In this document: piece by piece, positions 18,317 through 26,175 of the stretch | Position numbering within the stretch: the stretch's first letter is position 1 | Layout: the number at the start of each line of letters is the position of its first letter | Origin: Candidatus Gastranaerophilales bacterium | GTDB lineage: Bacteria; Cyanobacteriota; Vampirovibrionia; Gastranaerophilales; Gastranaerophilaceae | Direction of reading: 5' to 3' | NCBI GenBank assembly: GCA_944323735.1 | Contig: CALUTO010000007.1 | Location: forward strand, 25,788 to 89,787 | Length of the DNA: 64,000 nt | The notes under the pieces: generated by a model | The model's input: only the letters and a program-made list of their open reading frames with translations | What the model was told of the DNA's origin: nothing | Databases searched by the model: none | Translations under genes and position numbers: made by a program

Positions 18317-19046
18317 CTTCCCACTCGTAAATTACATTAGAAAGTGAACTTATAACAGCTGTCTCTGCCCGTAAAATGAGTTTGCCTATACTGAGTTTAG
18401 GCAGTTTATAAGCTTCGAACATATTTATCTCTCCTGCACTAAACCCGCCCTCGGGTCCTACTATTACAAGAATTTTCTCATTTTTTAACTGACTGTTTTT
18501 TTTCAAAAAATCTTTTAGTGTCATGTCTTGAGAACGTTCCACACAGGCTATTTTTACCTTATATTCATCATTCTCCAGTATTTCTTTCAGACTCTGCCTT
18601 TTAAAAATGACCGGCTTGTCCGCTCTTTCACACTGTTTTGAGGCCTCATCCGCTATTTTCTGCCACTTTTCAATCTTTGCGTCAGCAACTTCATCTTTTA
18701 CAACAGAATTTTCGCTTACAAACGGTATAACCCCCTTAATTCCAAGCTCTGTCGCCTTTTGGATTAACAAATTCTGAGCATCTGTCTTTATAACACTTTG
18801 AGCAAGATAAAGCTGTAAACCCAAACTATGATTTGATTTACTCCTTTCTACAACTTTAGTTGTAATAGTATGAGAAGAAATTTCTATAACCTCTGTTTTG
18901 TACTTAATTCCGTTTTCATCAATCAAATAAAGCATTTCGCCAATTTTTATCCTCAAAACACGTGCAATGTGGTGAAAATTTGCAGCGTCTGAAATAGTTA
19001 TTATATCGTTGTTTACGTCATTTGTACTGATAAAAAAGTGCGGCAT
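18309..19046 (-). CDS. rsmE: 16S rRNA (uracil-1498-N3)-methyltransferase RsmE
   Basis: SPOUT-class methyltransferase that modifies U1498 of the small-subunit rRNA. Motifs: N-terminal FHHIARVLRIKIGE (PUA-like), then LAQSVIKTDAQNLLIQKATE and LGIKGVIPF, and the SAM-binding knot VIVGPEGGFSAGEI ... LSIGKLILRAETAVI. 245 residues is normal. It is transcribed away from the flagellin gene and shares its 207-base divergent intergenic region. Confidence 0.94.
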   Translation of the reverse strand: MPHFFISTNDVNNDIITISDAANFHHIARVLRIKIGEMLYLIDENGIKYKTEVIEISSHTITTKVVERSKSNHSLGLQLYLAQSVIKTDAQNLLIQKATELGIKGVIPFVSENSVVKDEVADAKIEKWQKIADEASKQCERADKPVIFKRQSLKEILENDEYKVKIACVERSQDMTLKDFLKKNSQLKNEKILVIVGPEGGFSAGEINMFEAYKLPKLSIGKLILRAETAVISSLSNVIYEWEDE

Positions 19047-19083
19047 AAGCAGTTTTTACCTTTTTTTATACACCATATAGAGG

Positions 19084-19188
19084 ATTTCTCATACTAAAGT
19101 ATAATACACCTAAAATCTTTTTGTATCAATATTTTTCAGGGATTTTACAGAATTTTTTTGCAAAAAACTATACTAAAGTATGAGAAAT
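19084..19188. repeat. Inverted 20-bp element in the rsmE/flagellin divergent spacer
   Basis: The 20-mer at 19169-19188 (TATACTAAAGTATGAGAAAT) recurs inverted at 19084-19103 with two mismatches at its centre. Each copy contains ATACTaaAGTAT, itself a short palindrome. On each side a TATAT..GGTGTA motif follows, so similarity extends past the 20-mer. The right copy supplies the -35-like TAAAGTAT of the flagellin promoter; the left faces rsmE. It may bind a dimeric regulator or be a duplicated promoter module. Confidence 0.6.
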
Positions 19189-19200
19189 AAATTTCGATAT
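19174..19200 (+). promoter_or_regulatory. Sigma-28/sigma-D-like flagellar promoter of the flagellin gene
   Basis: TAAAGTAT (19174-19181), 11 bases, then TTCGATAT (19193-19200). This compares well with the flagellar consensus TAAAGTTT-N11-GCCGATAA (Bacillus form TAAA-N14-16-GCCGATAT). The flagellin ATG is 53 bases downstream, reasonable for a leader. Confidence 0.7.
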
Positions 19201-19253
19201 ATAAGGTGTAAGTTAATTTAGTTATTACAGAAAGAGAGAAAGAGAGAGAACAA

Positions 19254-20186
19254 ATGGGAATTTATGTAAACACTAACATCAACTCCCTGATCGCACAGAG
19301 AAGCTTGACAAATGCAACAAGCAACATGCAAAATGCAATAACCAGGCTTTCTACCGGTCTCAGAGTAAACCACGCAGGTGATGACGCAGCAGGTCTTTGC
19401 GTAGCTCAAGGTTTGGAAACACTCATCAGAGGTAACAGCAGAGCTAAATTAAATATTCAAGACGGCTTGAATATGATGTATATCGCAGAAGGCGGTATGG
19501 AAGGTGTAACAGAGGACTTGCAGAGAATTCGTGAGTTGTGCGTACAGGTAGCGAGTGATATTTACTCACCTGAACAAAAACAAACACTGATGAACGAAAT
19601 TCAGCAAAGACTCGAAGACATCGACGTTATTGCAAACACCACCTCCTTCAACGGCGTTGTTCTGACAAACGGAACAAACCCCGAAAAAATGACAATTCAG
19701 TCAGGAAGCGGATGGGATGAAGTTAACAACTCTATCGATATTGCACCGGCATTGACTAACATGTTGACCTCCGTACTCGGTGTTAAGTTGAATATCGTCT
19801 CTATTGATGAAGCGGTTGATACAACTGTCTCTGTCGGAAATATGACATACACTGAAGGCGGTGTTGCAGGTACTAAAATTAACGGCAGCAACTGGGACAG
19901 TGACATGGTTCGTGATTACATCAGAAAACTTGATGATGCCATTAACCTGATTGCAGAAAACAGATCATCTTTAGGTGCTTACCAGAACCGTTTGACTTCT
20001 GCAAGCAACAACCTGACTATCATGAACGAAAACTATGAACAAAGTAAATCCCAGATTATGGATGCTGACATGGCTGAAGAAAGTGCAAACATGGTTAAAT
20101 ATCAGGTTCTCCAGCAAACATCAGCAACAATGTTAGCACAGGCTAACCAGATACCTTCAATCGCTCTTACCCTTCTGGGAGGCTAA
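19254..20186 (+). CDS. Flagellin
   Basis: Structural protein of the flagellar filament, 310 residues. The N-terminal D0/D1 region (VNTNINSLIAQRSLTNATSN, LSTGLRVNHAGDDAAGL, NIQDGLNMMYIAEGGMEGV) and the C-terminal D1/D0 region (AENRSSLGAYQNRLTSASNN, DADMAEESANMVKYQVLQQT, LAQANQIPSIALTLLGG) are standard. The variable centre is short, about 100 residues. No signal peptide, consistent with export through the flagellar secretion system. A sigma-28-like promoter precedes it and a hairpin follows it, so it is probably monocistronic. The leader just before the ATG is a purine run (AGAGAGAGAAC) rather than a strict Shine-Dalgarno. Confidence 0.97.
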   Translation: MGIYVNTNINSLIAQRSLTNATSNMQNAITRLSTGLRVNHAGDDAAGLCVAQGLETLIRGNSRAKLNIQDGLNMMYIAEGGMEGVTEDLQRIRELCVQVASDIYSPEQKQTLMNEIQQRLEDIDVIANTTSFNGVVLTNGTNPEKMTIQSGSGWDEVNNSIDIAPALTNMLTSVLGVKLNIVSIDEAVDTTVSVGNMTYTEGGVAGTKINGSNWDSDMVRDYIRKLDDAINLIAENRSSLGAYQNRLTSASNNLTIMNENYEQSKSQIMDADMAEESANMVKYQVLQQTSATMLAQANQIPSIALTLLGG

Positions 20187-20245
20187 TTACCCCTTTTCTA
20201 ACAAGGTCTAAATAATTTTACAAAGTTCCTAAAAAGGATCTCTCT

Positions 20246-20270
20246 GCGCCGGTAGGTCATCTATCGGCGC
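20246..20270 (+). terminator. Hairpin after the flagellin gene
   Basis: GCGCCGGTAG - GTCAT - CTATCGGCGC gives a 10-bp stem with one G-T pair. A T-rich stretch (TTTTATTTTATTTTT) follows about 20 bases later rather than immediately, so it may act as a terminator or as an mRNA-stabilising 3' hairpin. Confidence 0.6.
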
Positions 20271-20315
20271 CTCTCTTGCATCTGTAGGTCTTTTATTTTA
20301 TTTTTCTTCGTTGTT

Positions 20316-20324
20316 TGCTATAAT
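20316..20324 (+). promoter_or_regulatory. Extended -10 promoter upstream of aroC
   Basis: TGCTATAAT is an extended -10 (TGnTATAAT) 33 bases before the aroC ATG; no clear -35 is seen, as expected for extended -10 promoters. Confidence 0.5.
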
Positions 20325-20356
20325 TTTATTGATTTTATTAGCAAAAGAAAGAAAAT

Positions 20357-21544
20357 ATGACAAAATTCAGATTTTTAACCTCGGGCGAATCACACGGAAA
20401 ATGCCTGAATGCAATTATTGAAGGTGTTCCTGCAGGATTTGCCATCAATAAAGATTTTATAAACACAGAACTTGCCCGTCGTCAGGTCGGATACGGCAGG
20501 GGCGGCAGAATGGCAATTGAAAAAGATACAGTAGAAATACTTTCAGGTGTAAGATTCGGTATATCAACAGGTGCTCCGGTGTCTATGGAAATCCAGAATA
20601 AAGACTGGGAAAACTGGGAAATTTCTATGTCCACAGACCCAGTAGACCTGAATGACGGTTATGTACAAAACATTATCAAAAGCCGTGAAATTACCCGTAT
20701 ACGCCCCGGACATGCTGACTTTGCCGGTGCAATAAAATACGGGCACCTCGATATAAGAAACGTTCTTGAACGCTCCAGTGCCAGAGAAACAGCAACAAGA
20801 GTAGCTGTCGGTGCAATTGCAAAGTGCATACTCTCTGCTTTCAGCATAAACGGATTTTCACATGTTACAAGAATAGGCAAAATTACAGCTGACAACAAAG
20901 ACCTGATGTTTCAAACACTTAAAATAAAAGCAGAAAACTCAGACCTCAGATGTGCTGACGATGTGGCTTATGAAAAGATGAAAGCTGAAATTGATACAGC
21001 AAAAGAAAACGGCGACACGCTCGGCGGAGATTTTGAGATAGTGTTTGAAAACATTCCGGTCGGACTCGGTTCATTTGTTCACTGGGACAAAAAACTGGAC
21101 GGACTTATAGCACAGGCGGTTATGAGCATCCCTGCCGTAAAATCCGTAGAAATAGGCAGAGGCAAAGAAGCCGGAGAACTTTTCGGTTCAGAAATGCATG
21201 ATGAAGTCTTTTACGAAAACTGGAAATACGTACGCCGTACAAACAACGCAGGCGGGCTCGAAGGCGGCATGACAAACGGCGAAAATATTATAGTCAAAGG
21301 CACAATGAAAGCCATACCTACAATGAAAAAACCGCTTGACTCTATAGATATTATCTCAAACGAAAGCTACAAAGCGCATTTTGAACGTTCGGATGTGTGT
21401 GCGGTACCGGCATGTGCAGTTGTGGCAGAGGCAATGGTTGCAATTGTGCTTGCAGATGCTTTCCTTGAAAAATTCGGCGGAGACAGTTACGGCGAAATCC
21501 GCTGCAATTTCGACAACTACCGGAATTATATGAAAAAAAGATAA
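20357..21544 (+). CDS. aroC: Chorismate synthase AroC
   Basis: FMN-dependent last enzyme of the shikimate pathway, converting EPSP to chorismate. Signatures: TSGESHGKCLNAIIEGVPAG, RQVGYGRGGRM, RPGHADFAGAIKYG, RNVLERSSARETATRVAVGA, and the C-terminal NNAGGLEGGMTNGENI. 395 residues. First gene of aroC-aroK-aroB; aroK starts 4 bases after its stop. The block gives three of the seven common steps of aromatic amino-acid synthesis. Confidence 0.97.
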   Translation: MTKFRFLTSGESHGKCLNAIIEGVPAGFAINKDFINTELARRQVGYGRGGRMAIEKDTVEILSGVRFGISTGAPVSMEIQNKDWENWEISMSTDPVDLNDGYVQNIIKSREITRIRPGHADFAGAIKYGHLDIRNVLERSSARETATRVAVGAIAKCILSAFSINGFSHVTRIGKITADNKDLMFQTLKIKAENSDLRCADDVAYEKMKAEIDTAKENGDTLGGDFEIVFENIPVGLGSFVHWDKKLDGLIAQAVMSIPAVKSVEIGRGKEAGELFGSEMHDEVFYENWKYVRRTNNAGGLEGGMTNGENIIVKGTMKAIPTMKKPLDSIDIISNESYKAHFERSDVCAVPACAVVAEAMVAIVLADAFLEKFGGDSYGEIRCNFDNYRNYMKKR

Positions 21545-21547
21545 ATT

Positions 21548-22063
21548 ATGAAAAATATTGTATTAACAGGAATGATGGGTGCCGGAAAAACCACTGCCGG
21601 CAATGTGATATCCGGTATTCTCACTGATTTTTCATTTATTGATATGGACGGTGAGATTGAAAAAGAACTCGGTATCAGCATTTCAGAAATATTTAAAGAA
21701 TGCGGTGAAGCATACTTCCGTGATATAGAAACGAATTTTCTCAAGAAATACTCTAATCAGAACAACCTTATCATATCAACAGGCGGAGGAATAGTTGAGA
21801 GAAGCGGAAATATTGATTTAATAAAGAAAAGCGGAGTGATGTTTTATTTAAGTGCACCGGCCGAAGAACTTTTTGAGCGCATAAAACATACAACCAACAG
21901 ACCGCTTCTTGCCAATCCAAACCCGTGTGATAAAATTAAAGAACTCCTGAGCAGGCGGGCGAAAAACTATAAGAAAGCAGATTTTGAAATTATAACCACG
22001 AATAAAACCATACAGGAAATTGCACAGGAAATAGTTAAAAAGTATAAAAATTATGGAAAATAA
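21548..22063 (+). CDS. aroK: Shikimate kinase AroK
   Basis: Small P-loop kinase (171 residues) phosphorylating shikimate. P-loop GMMGAGKTTAG at the N-terminus, shikimate-binding DMDGEIEKELG and SISEIFKECGEAYFRDIE, then ISTGGGIV and the lid region RPLLANPNP. It lies between aroC and aroB and overlaps aroB by 11 bases, consistent with one transcript. Confidence 0.96.
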   Translation: MKNIVLTGMMGAGKTTAGNVISGILTDFSFIDMDGEIEKELGISISEIFKECGEAYFRDIETNFLKKYSNQNNLIISTGGGIVERSGNIDLIKKSGVMFYLSAPAEELFERIKHTTNRPLLANPNPCDKIKELLSRRAKNYKKADFEIITTNKTIQEIAQEIVKKYKNYGK

Positions 22064-23144
22064 CACTCTTAATATAGAAATTCAAGAAAAACCGGCATAC
22101 TCCTATCCTATAATAATAGGAGAGGAGATTGATTTTTTTGAATACATTAAAGAATTTACAAAAGCAAAAAAAATTCTTATTGTCACAAACAAGACAATTT
22201 TTTCACTTTATGAAAACAGGATAAAATCAGACAATGCATATTATGTAATCCTTGAAGACGGCGAAGAATACAAAAACATCGACACTTTTAAAAAAATCAT
22301 TGATTCTGCAATTGAGAACAGGTTTGAAAGACGGGACTGTTTTGCAGCCTTCGGAGGCGGGGTCATTGGAGATGTCACAGGATTTGCTGCTGCATCATAT
22401 CTAAGAGGTATAGATTTTATACAAATTCCGACTACGCTGCTTGCTCAGGTAGACTCATCAGTCGGAGGCAAAGTAGCAATAAACCATGAAAAAGGCAAAA
22501 ATCTCATCGGTGCATTTTATCAACCAAAAGCCGTGCTTTCAGATACTAATCTGCTCAAAACTCTGGACAAACGCCAGCTAAAAACCGGACTTGCAGAGGT
22601 TTTGAAATATGCATTTATTGAAAAATCCTGCTGTGCCGAGCTTAATTACAGATTTTACGACTTTTTAGACGCTTATTCAGAAAAAATACTTAAGTTAGAC
22701 AGCGTAATTTTAAAAAAACTAATCTCCATTTGCTGCACTCTCAAAGCATCAGTGGTTGAAAAAGATGAGACAGAAAAAGGCATGAGGGCTGTTTTAAACT
22801 TCGGACACACCTTTGCACACGCAATAGAAAATCTGACCGGCTACACAAAATACACTCACGGTGAAGCGGTTGCAGCCGGTATGATAATGGCTGCAAAATT
22901 AGCATTGAAGCTGGAGATGATTGAACGCAGCTATTTTGTAAAAATCAATGAACTCATTAACAAATATGAGCTTCTTCCGGATGACCTGCCGGACTTTAAT
23001 AAAGATGAATTCATAGAAGCAATGCACCTTGATAAAAAGGCTGACGCTGACAAAATACGTTTCATCCTGCCGGATTCTGAATTTTCTGTCAAGATGGTCA
23101 CAGACATAGATGAAACACTGATTAAAGAATGTATAGAAATCTAA
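22053..23144 (+). CDS. aroB: 3-dehydroquinate synthase AroB
   Basis: NAD- and metal-dependent enzyme making 3-dehydroquinate from DAHP, 363 residues. Motifs: FAAFGGGVIGDVTGFAAASY, IQIPTTLLAQVDSSVGGKVA, GLAEVLKYAFI, and metal-binding VLNFGHTFAHAIE and YTHGEAVAAGM. Last gene of the aro block; its 3' end overlaps convergent deoC by 4 bases. Confidence 0.96.
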   Translation: MENNTLNIEIQEKPAYSYPIIIGEEIDFFEYIKEFTKAKKILIVTNKTIFSLYENRIKSDNAYYVILEDGEEYKNIDTFKKIIDSAIENRFERRDCFAAFGGGVIGDVTGFAAASYLRGIDFIQIPTTLLAQVDSSVGGKVAINHEKGKNLIGAFYQPKAVLSDTNLLKTLDKRQLKTGLAEVLKYAFIEKSCCAELNYRFYDFLDAYSEKILKLDSVILKKLISICCTLKASVVEKDETEKGMRAVLNFGHTFAHAIENLTGYTKYTHGEAVAAGMIMAAKLALKLEMIERSYFVKINELINKYELLPDDLPDFNKDEFIEAMHLDKKADADKIRFILPDSEFSVKMVTDIDETLIKECIEI

Positions 23145-23791
23145 GAAACTATAGCAACTCCGGAGCTTGTTCCGAGCCGTTCGGCACCGGCATTGAGCAT
23201 CTGCAATGCTTTTTCCCTGTCTCTGATACCTCCTGAAGCTTTAACTTTAAGACCATACGGCGAGACTGTTTTATACATAAGCTCAACATCCTCAACCTTT
23301 GCACCGACTCCGTTTTTCACAAAACCGGTTGAAGTTTTTACAAAATCAGCTTTTGCCTCAACGCACAGTTCACACGCCTTTTTTATTTCATCTTTTTCAA
23401 GAAGGTCTGTTTCCAGAATAACCTTCAAAGGATGTGTTCCGCAGGCAGCTTTAACCTTTTTAATATCCTCTTTTACTAAATCATAGTCTCTATTTTTTAA
23501 GGCAGAAACATTTATAACCATGTCAATTTCATCAGCACCGTCTTGTATTGCAAGTTTTGTCTCGAAGGCTTTTACCTCAGATACATTTGCGCCTAAAGGA
23601 AAGCCTATAACTGTAACAATATTTACTTCTGTATCCTTCAACACTTCTTTTGCAAATTTTACATTGCACGGGTTTACACAAACACCTTTAAAACGGTATT
23701 TTTTAGCTTCTTCAAAGAGTTTTTCCAGTTCCTGCTTTGTTGCATTCTGTTTTAAGAGTGTATGTTCTATATGTTTTTCAATATTTTGCAT
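23141..23791 (-). CDS. deoC: Deoxyribose-phosphate aldolase DeoC
   Basis: Class I aldolase cleaving 2-deoxyribose-5-phosphate to glyceraldehyde-3-phosphate and acetaldehyde in nucleoside salvage. Visible are EHTLLKQNAT at the N-terminus, VVTVIGFPLGA-type strand (VTVIGFPLGA), the Schiff-base Lys in ADFVKTSTGF and the second active-site Lys in LKVKASGGIRDREKAL, ending AERLGTSSGVAIV. 216 residues, complete. It follows recO by 12 bases. Confidence 0.95.
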   Translation of the reverse strand: MQNIEKHIEHTLLKQNATKQELEKLFEEAKKYRFKGVCVNPCNVKFAKEVLKDTEVNIVTVIGFPLGANVSEVKAFETKLAIQDGADEIDMVINVSALKNRDYDLVKEDIKKVKAACGTHPLKVILETDLLEKDEIKKACELCVEAKADFVKTSTGFVKNGVGAKVEDVELMYKTVSPYGLKVKASGGIRDREKALQMLNAGAERLGTSSGVAIVS

Positions 23792-23803
23792 AATTTTGTC
23801 CTT

Positions 23804-24565
23804 TTATTCAATAATACCCAGTATTTCAGTTGATTTAAACTTTTTTGGCGAAAAATGCTCAACGTAAGACTTCATAAGATTGAAACAAAACTCGCAAACC
23901 TTTTCATTCGCAAGCTCTTCATACCTGCTTTTTGCGTTGTAGTCAAGCTGCAGCAAGGTAATCATAAAATCACGCAGCTTGTAATGCAGCTTTGCAGCAT
24001 GCAACGACTTTATTTTACACTTAGGACAGACTATACCGCCTTTTTCTGCCGAGAAATATATATTTTCTTTGTCTATCGGACATCCGCACTCTACACAATT
24101 TTCAAGCTCCAGTGAATAACCTGTTATATGCATAAGTTTAAGCTGAAACTTTAATACGGAAATCAAAAGTTCTACTTTGTTTTTTGACTGTGAAATGCTC
24201 TGCAGGGTTGTATAGAAAAGGTCGTAAATTTCAAAGCTGTTCGGATCATTTTCTATGCCGAAATTATGGACTATCTCCGCACAGTAAATAGAATAGAACA
24301 GCTTGTTCATATCGTTTCTGGTATTTTTAAAAGTATTTATTGCCTCTGCCTGACAGATTGTATCGAGGTTTTTGCCTTTGTGCAGCATAAGTTTGTTGGC
24401 AATCAGCATATCCATCCTGCCCCCAAGCTTGCTTGTCGTTTTTTTTACGCCTTTAGCCACGCCTCTTATTATTCCTTTGTCTTTAGAATACATGACTATA
24501 ATTTTGTCTGATTCGCTGAGATTGTAGGATTTAAGATTAATGGCATTTGTGACAAAATTTTGCAT
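23804..24565 (-). CDS. recO: DNA repair protein RecO
   Basis: Recombination mediator that with RecR loads RecA on SSB-coated DNA. The N-terminal OB domain begins NAINLKSYNLSESDKIIVMY and contains GVAKGVKKTTSKLGG. The C-terminal helical domain holds a four-Cys zinc site (CVECGCPID ... CPKCK). 253 residues. Located between pilT and deoC on the same strand. Confidence 0.92.
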   Translation of the reverse strand: MQNFVTNAINLKSYNLSESDKIIVMYSKDKGIIRGVAKGVKKTTSKLGGRMDMLIANKLMLHKGKNLDTICQAEAINTFKNTRNDMNKLFYSIYCAEIVHNFGIENDPNSFEIYDLFYTTLQSISQSKNKVELLISVLKFQLKLMHITGYSLELENCVECGCPIDKENIYFSAEKGGIVCPKCKIKSLHAAKLHYKLRDFMITLLQLDYNAKSRYEELANEKVCEFCFNLMKSYVEHFSPKKFKSTEILGIIE

Positions 24566-24624
24566 CTAAACCTCTGAAAACTCCGTTTTCCTCTGCAATG
24601 CTGTCTGAGTGCGGTACTTAAGCC

Positions 24625-25731
24625 TTAATATTGTATATTAATTTTCTCTATTGTTCCGTGGTAAGCACCTCTAAGCATCTGCTCAATCTCTACTTTATTG
24701 TCACTGACTTCAATGGCAGTTTCCTGACTGATAAATCCGGCTTTTAAAAGTTTAATCAATGACATATTCATTGTAATCATATCATTGTATGAACCTTTCT
24801 TAACAAGGTCATATACCTGTTCAAGCTCGTCTTTAATGATAAAGTCTTTAATAGTCGGAGTAACAACCATAATTTCACAAGCAGGAACTCTGCCGGATTT
24901 ATCTTTTTTAGGCAATAGTTTCTGTGAGATACTGCCTCGCAAAGTATTGGCAAGCTGTTTTCTGATATGGTCTCTGTCCTGCGGCTGAAACATATTAACA
25001 ATACGATTAACAGTCTGAACAGCATCATTTGTGTGCAAAGAAGCAATGACAAGATGTCCCGTTTCAGCAGCTTTCAGCGCACTGGTCAATGTTTCAACAT
25101 CTCTGATTTCACCGATTAGTATAACATCGGGGTCTTGTCTTAGAGCATATTTCACACCGTCAGGAAACGACATGGTATCAATTTCGACCTGTCTCTGGGT
25201 TATAATTGATTTTTTATTGGTATAAATAAACTCAATAGGATCTTCTATTGTTATAATGTGTTTTTGCTCATTCTGGTTAATCAAATCTATTAAAGAAGCT
25301 ATTGTAGTTGTTTTACCGCAGCCTGTCGGGCCGGTAACAAGGATTATACCGTTATGAAAATTAGCAAAACCCTTTATGGTAGGCGGCAAAAGTAAATCTT
25401 CAATAGAGGGTATTTCATACGGGATTATACGAAAAACAAGTGCAGTATGCCCGAGCTGTCTTGCGAGATTAATTCTGAACCTCGATACACCTTTAAGTTC
25501 ATAAGAGAAATCCAGATCAAATGCAGACTGAACTTTTGTTTTCAGATATTTCGGCAAAACAGTATTAAGTACATGCGAAATATCTTTTTCTGTGACAGGC
25601 GGAAGCGTTGTTCTGATAATCTTTCCGTTTTTTCTTATTGCAGGGGCTTCATCAATACGTAAATGCACGTCAGAAGCACCTTCTTTAACTGATTTTGTTA
25701 AAAATTCGTTTATATTAAGTGTATTTTCCAT
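24625..25731 (-). CDS. pilT: PilT-type twitching-motility/retraction ATPase
   Basis: Hexameric cytoplasmic ATPase that powers type IV pilus retraction. N-terminal PAS-like domain (SDVHLRIDEAPAIRKNGKI), Walker A GPTGCGKTTTIASL, the Asp box TIEDPIE, Walker B ALRQDPDVILIGEIRD, and His box ASLHTNDAVQTVNR. 368 residues. It is close to full PilT; the C-terminal AIRNLIRE-type motif is not obvious, so a PilU or related ATPase is an alternative. No other pilus gene is in the window. Confidence 0.92.
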   Translation of the reverse strand: MENTLNINEFLTKSVKEGASDVHLRIDEAPAIRKNGKIIRTTLPPVTEKDISHVLNTVLPKYLKTKVQSAFDLDFSYELKGVSRFRINLARQLGHTALVFRIIPYEIPSIEDLLLPPTIKGFANFHNGIILVTGPTGCGKTTTIASLIDLINQNEQKHIITIEDPIEFIYTNKKSIITQRQVEIDTMSFPDGVKYALRQDPDVILIGEIRDVETLTSALKAAETGHLVIASLHTNDAVQTVNRIVNMFQPQDRDHIRKQLANTLRGSISQKLLPKKDKSGRVPACEIMVVTPTIKDFIIKDELEQVYDLVKKGSYNDMITMNMSLIKLLKAGFISQETAIEVSDNKVEIEQMLRGAYHGTIEKINIQY

Positions 25732-25816
25732 ATAACTAATTACTCTCCTCCAAACAGTATTCTAAAGTTTTTTTTGTCCAATTAAAAGTATTTTATATTT
25801 TTTAACAAAACTTTAC

Positions 25817-25843
25817 TCAAGTTTTAAAAAAAGATGCCGATAT
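25817..25843 (+). promoter_or_regulatory. Sigma-28/sigma-D-like promoter of the 51-codon gene
   Basis: TCAAGTTT (25817-25824), 11 bases, GCCGATAT (25836-25843). The -10 element is identical to the Bacillus sigma-D consensus and seven of eight -35 bases match TAAAGTTT, with ideal spacing. It is the best flagellar-type promoter in the window. Confidence 0.72.
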
Positions 25844-25904
25844 ATAAAATATCAAACCAAGGATATGCGGTTTGTGTGTAGTTACATTATAGGAGGCGTA
25901 TTTC

Positions 25905-26060
25905 GTGATTTCAAAAAACAAGTACTATGGGATGGACACTTCAATCGAAGAATTGGAGGAAGACCTCCGGGATCTCAAATGTATGTTCAACGAGAAGAGT
26001 TTTTTAAAGACAAGAAAAAAGGAGAAAAAATTCAAAAATAAAATAGCCTGGGAACAATAA
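25905..26060 (+). CDS. Small unknown protein, 51 residues, flagellar-type promoter
   Basis: A short gene with four independent supports: a sigma-28-like promoter at 25817-25843, a perfect AGGAGG (25891-25896) 8 bases before a GTG start, an intact frame, and a rho-independent terminator 30 bases after the stop. The peptide has an acidic middle (SIEELEEDLRDLK) and a strongly basic tail (KTRKKEKKFKNK), with one Cys and no signal or membrane segment. I do not recognise a family. By promoter it would be made with late flagellar genes, for example as a small regulator or chaperone-like protein; that is inference only. Confidence 0.72.
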   Translation: MISKNKYYGMDTSIEELEEDLRDLKCMFNEKSFLKTRKKEKKFKNKIAWEQ

Positions 26061-26089
26061 ACCAAACAAAAACTGAATAAATAATTGTA

Positions 26090-26115
26090 AAAAGGACAGC
26101 AAATGCTGTCCTTTT
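26090..26115. terminator. Bidirectional rho-independent terminator
   Basis: AAAAGGACAGC - AAAT - GCTGTCCTTTT, an 11-bp perfect stem with A-run and T-run on either side. It closes both the small plus-strand gene and the minus-strand murF-to-leuS run that ends at 26176. Confidence 0.88.
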
Positions 26116-26175
26116 AGTTTTCTGTTCTTATTTTTACCTGAAATTTTAATGCCGAATACCGCACAGAAGCGGGCT

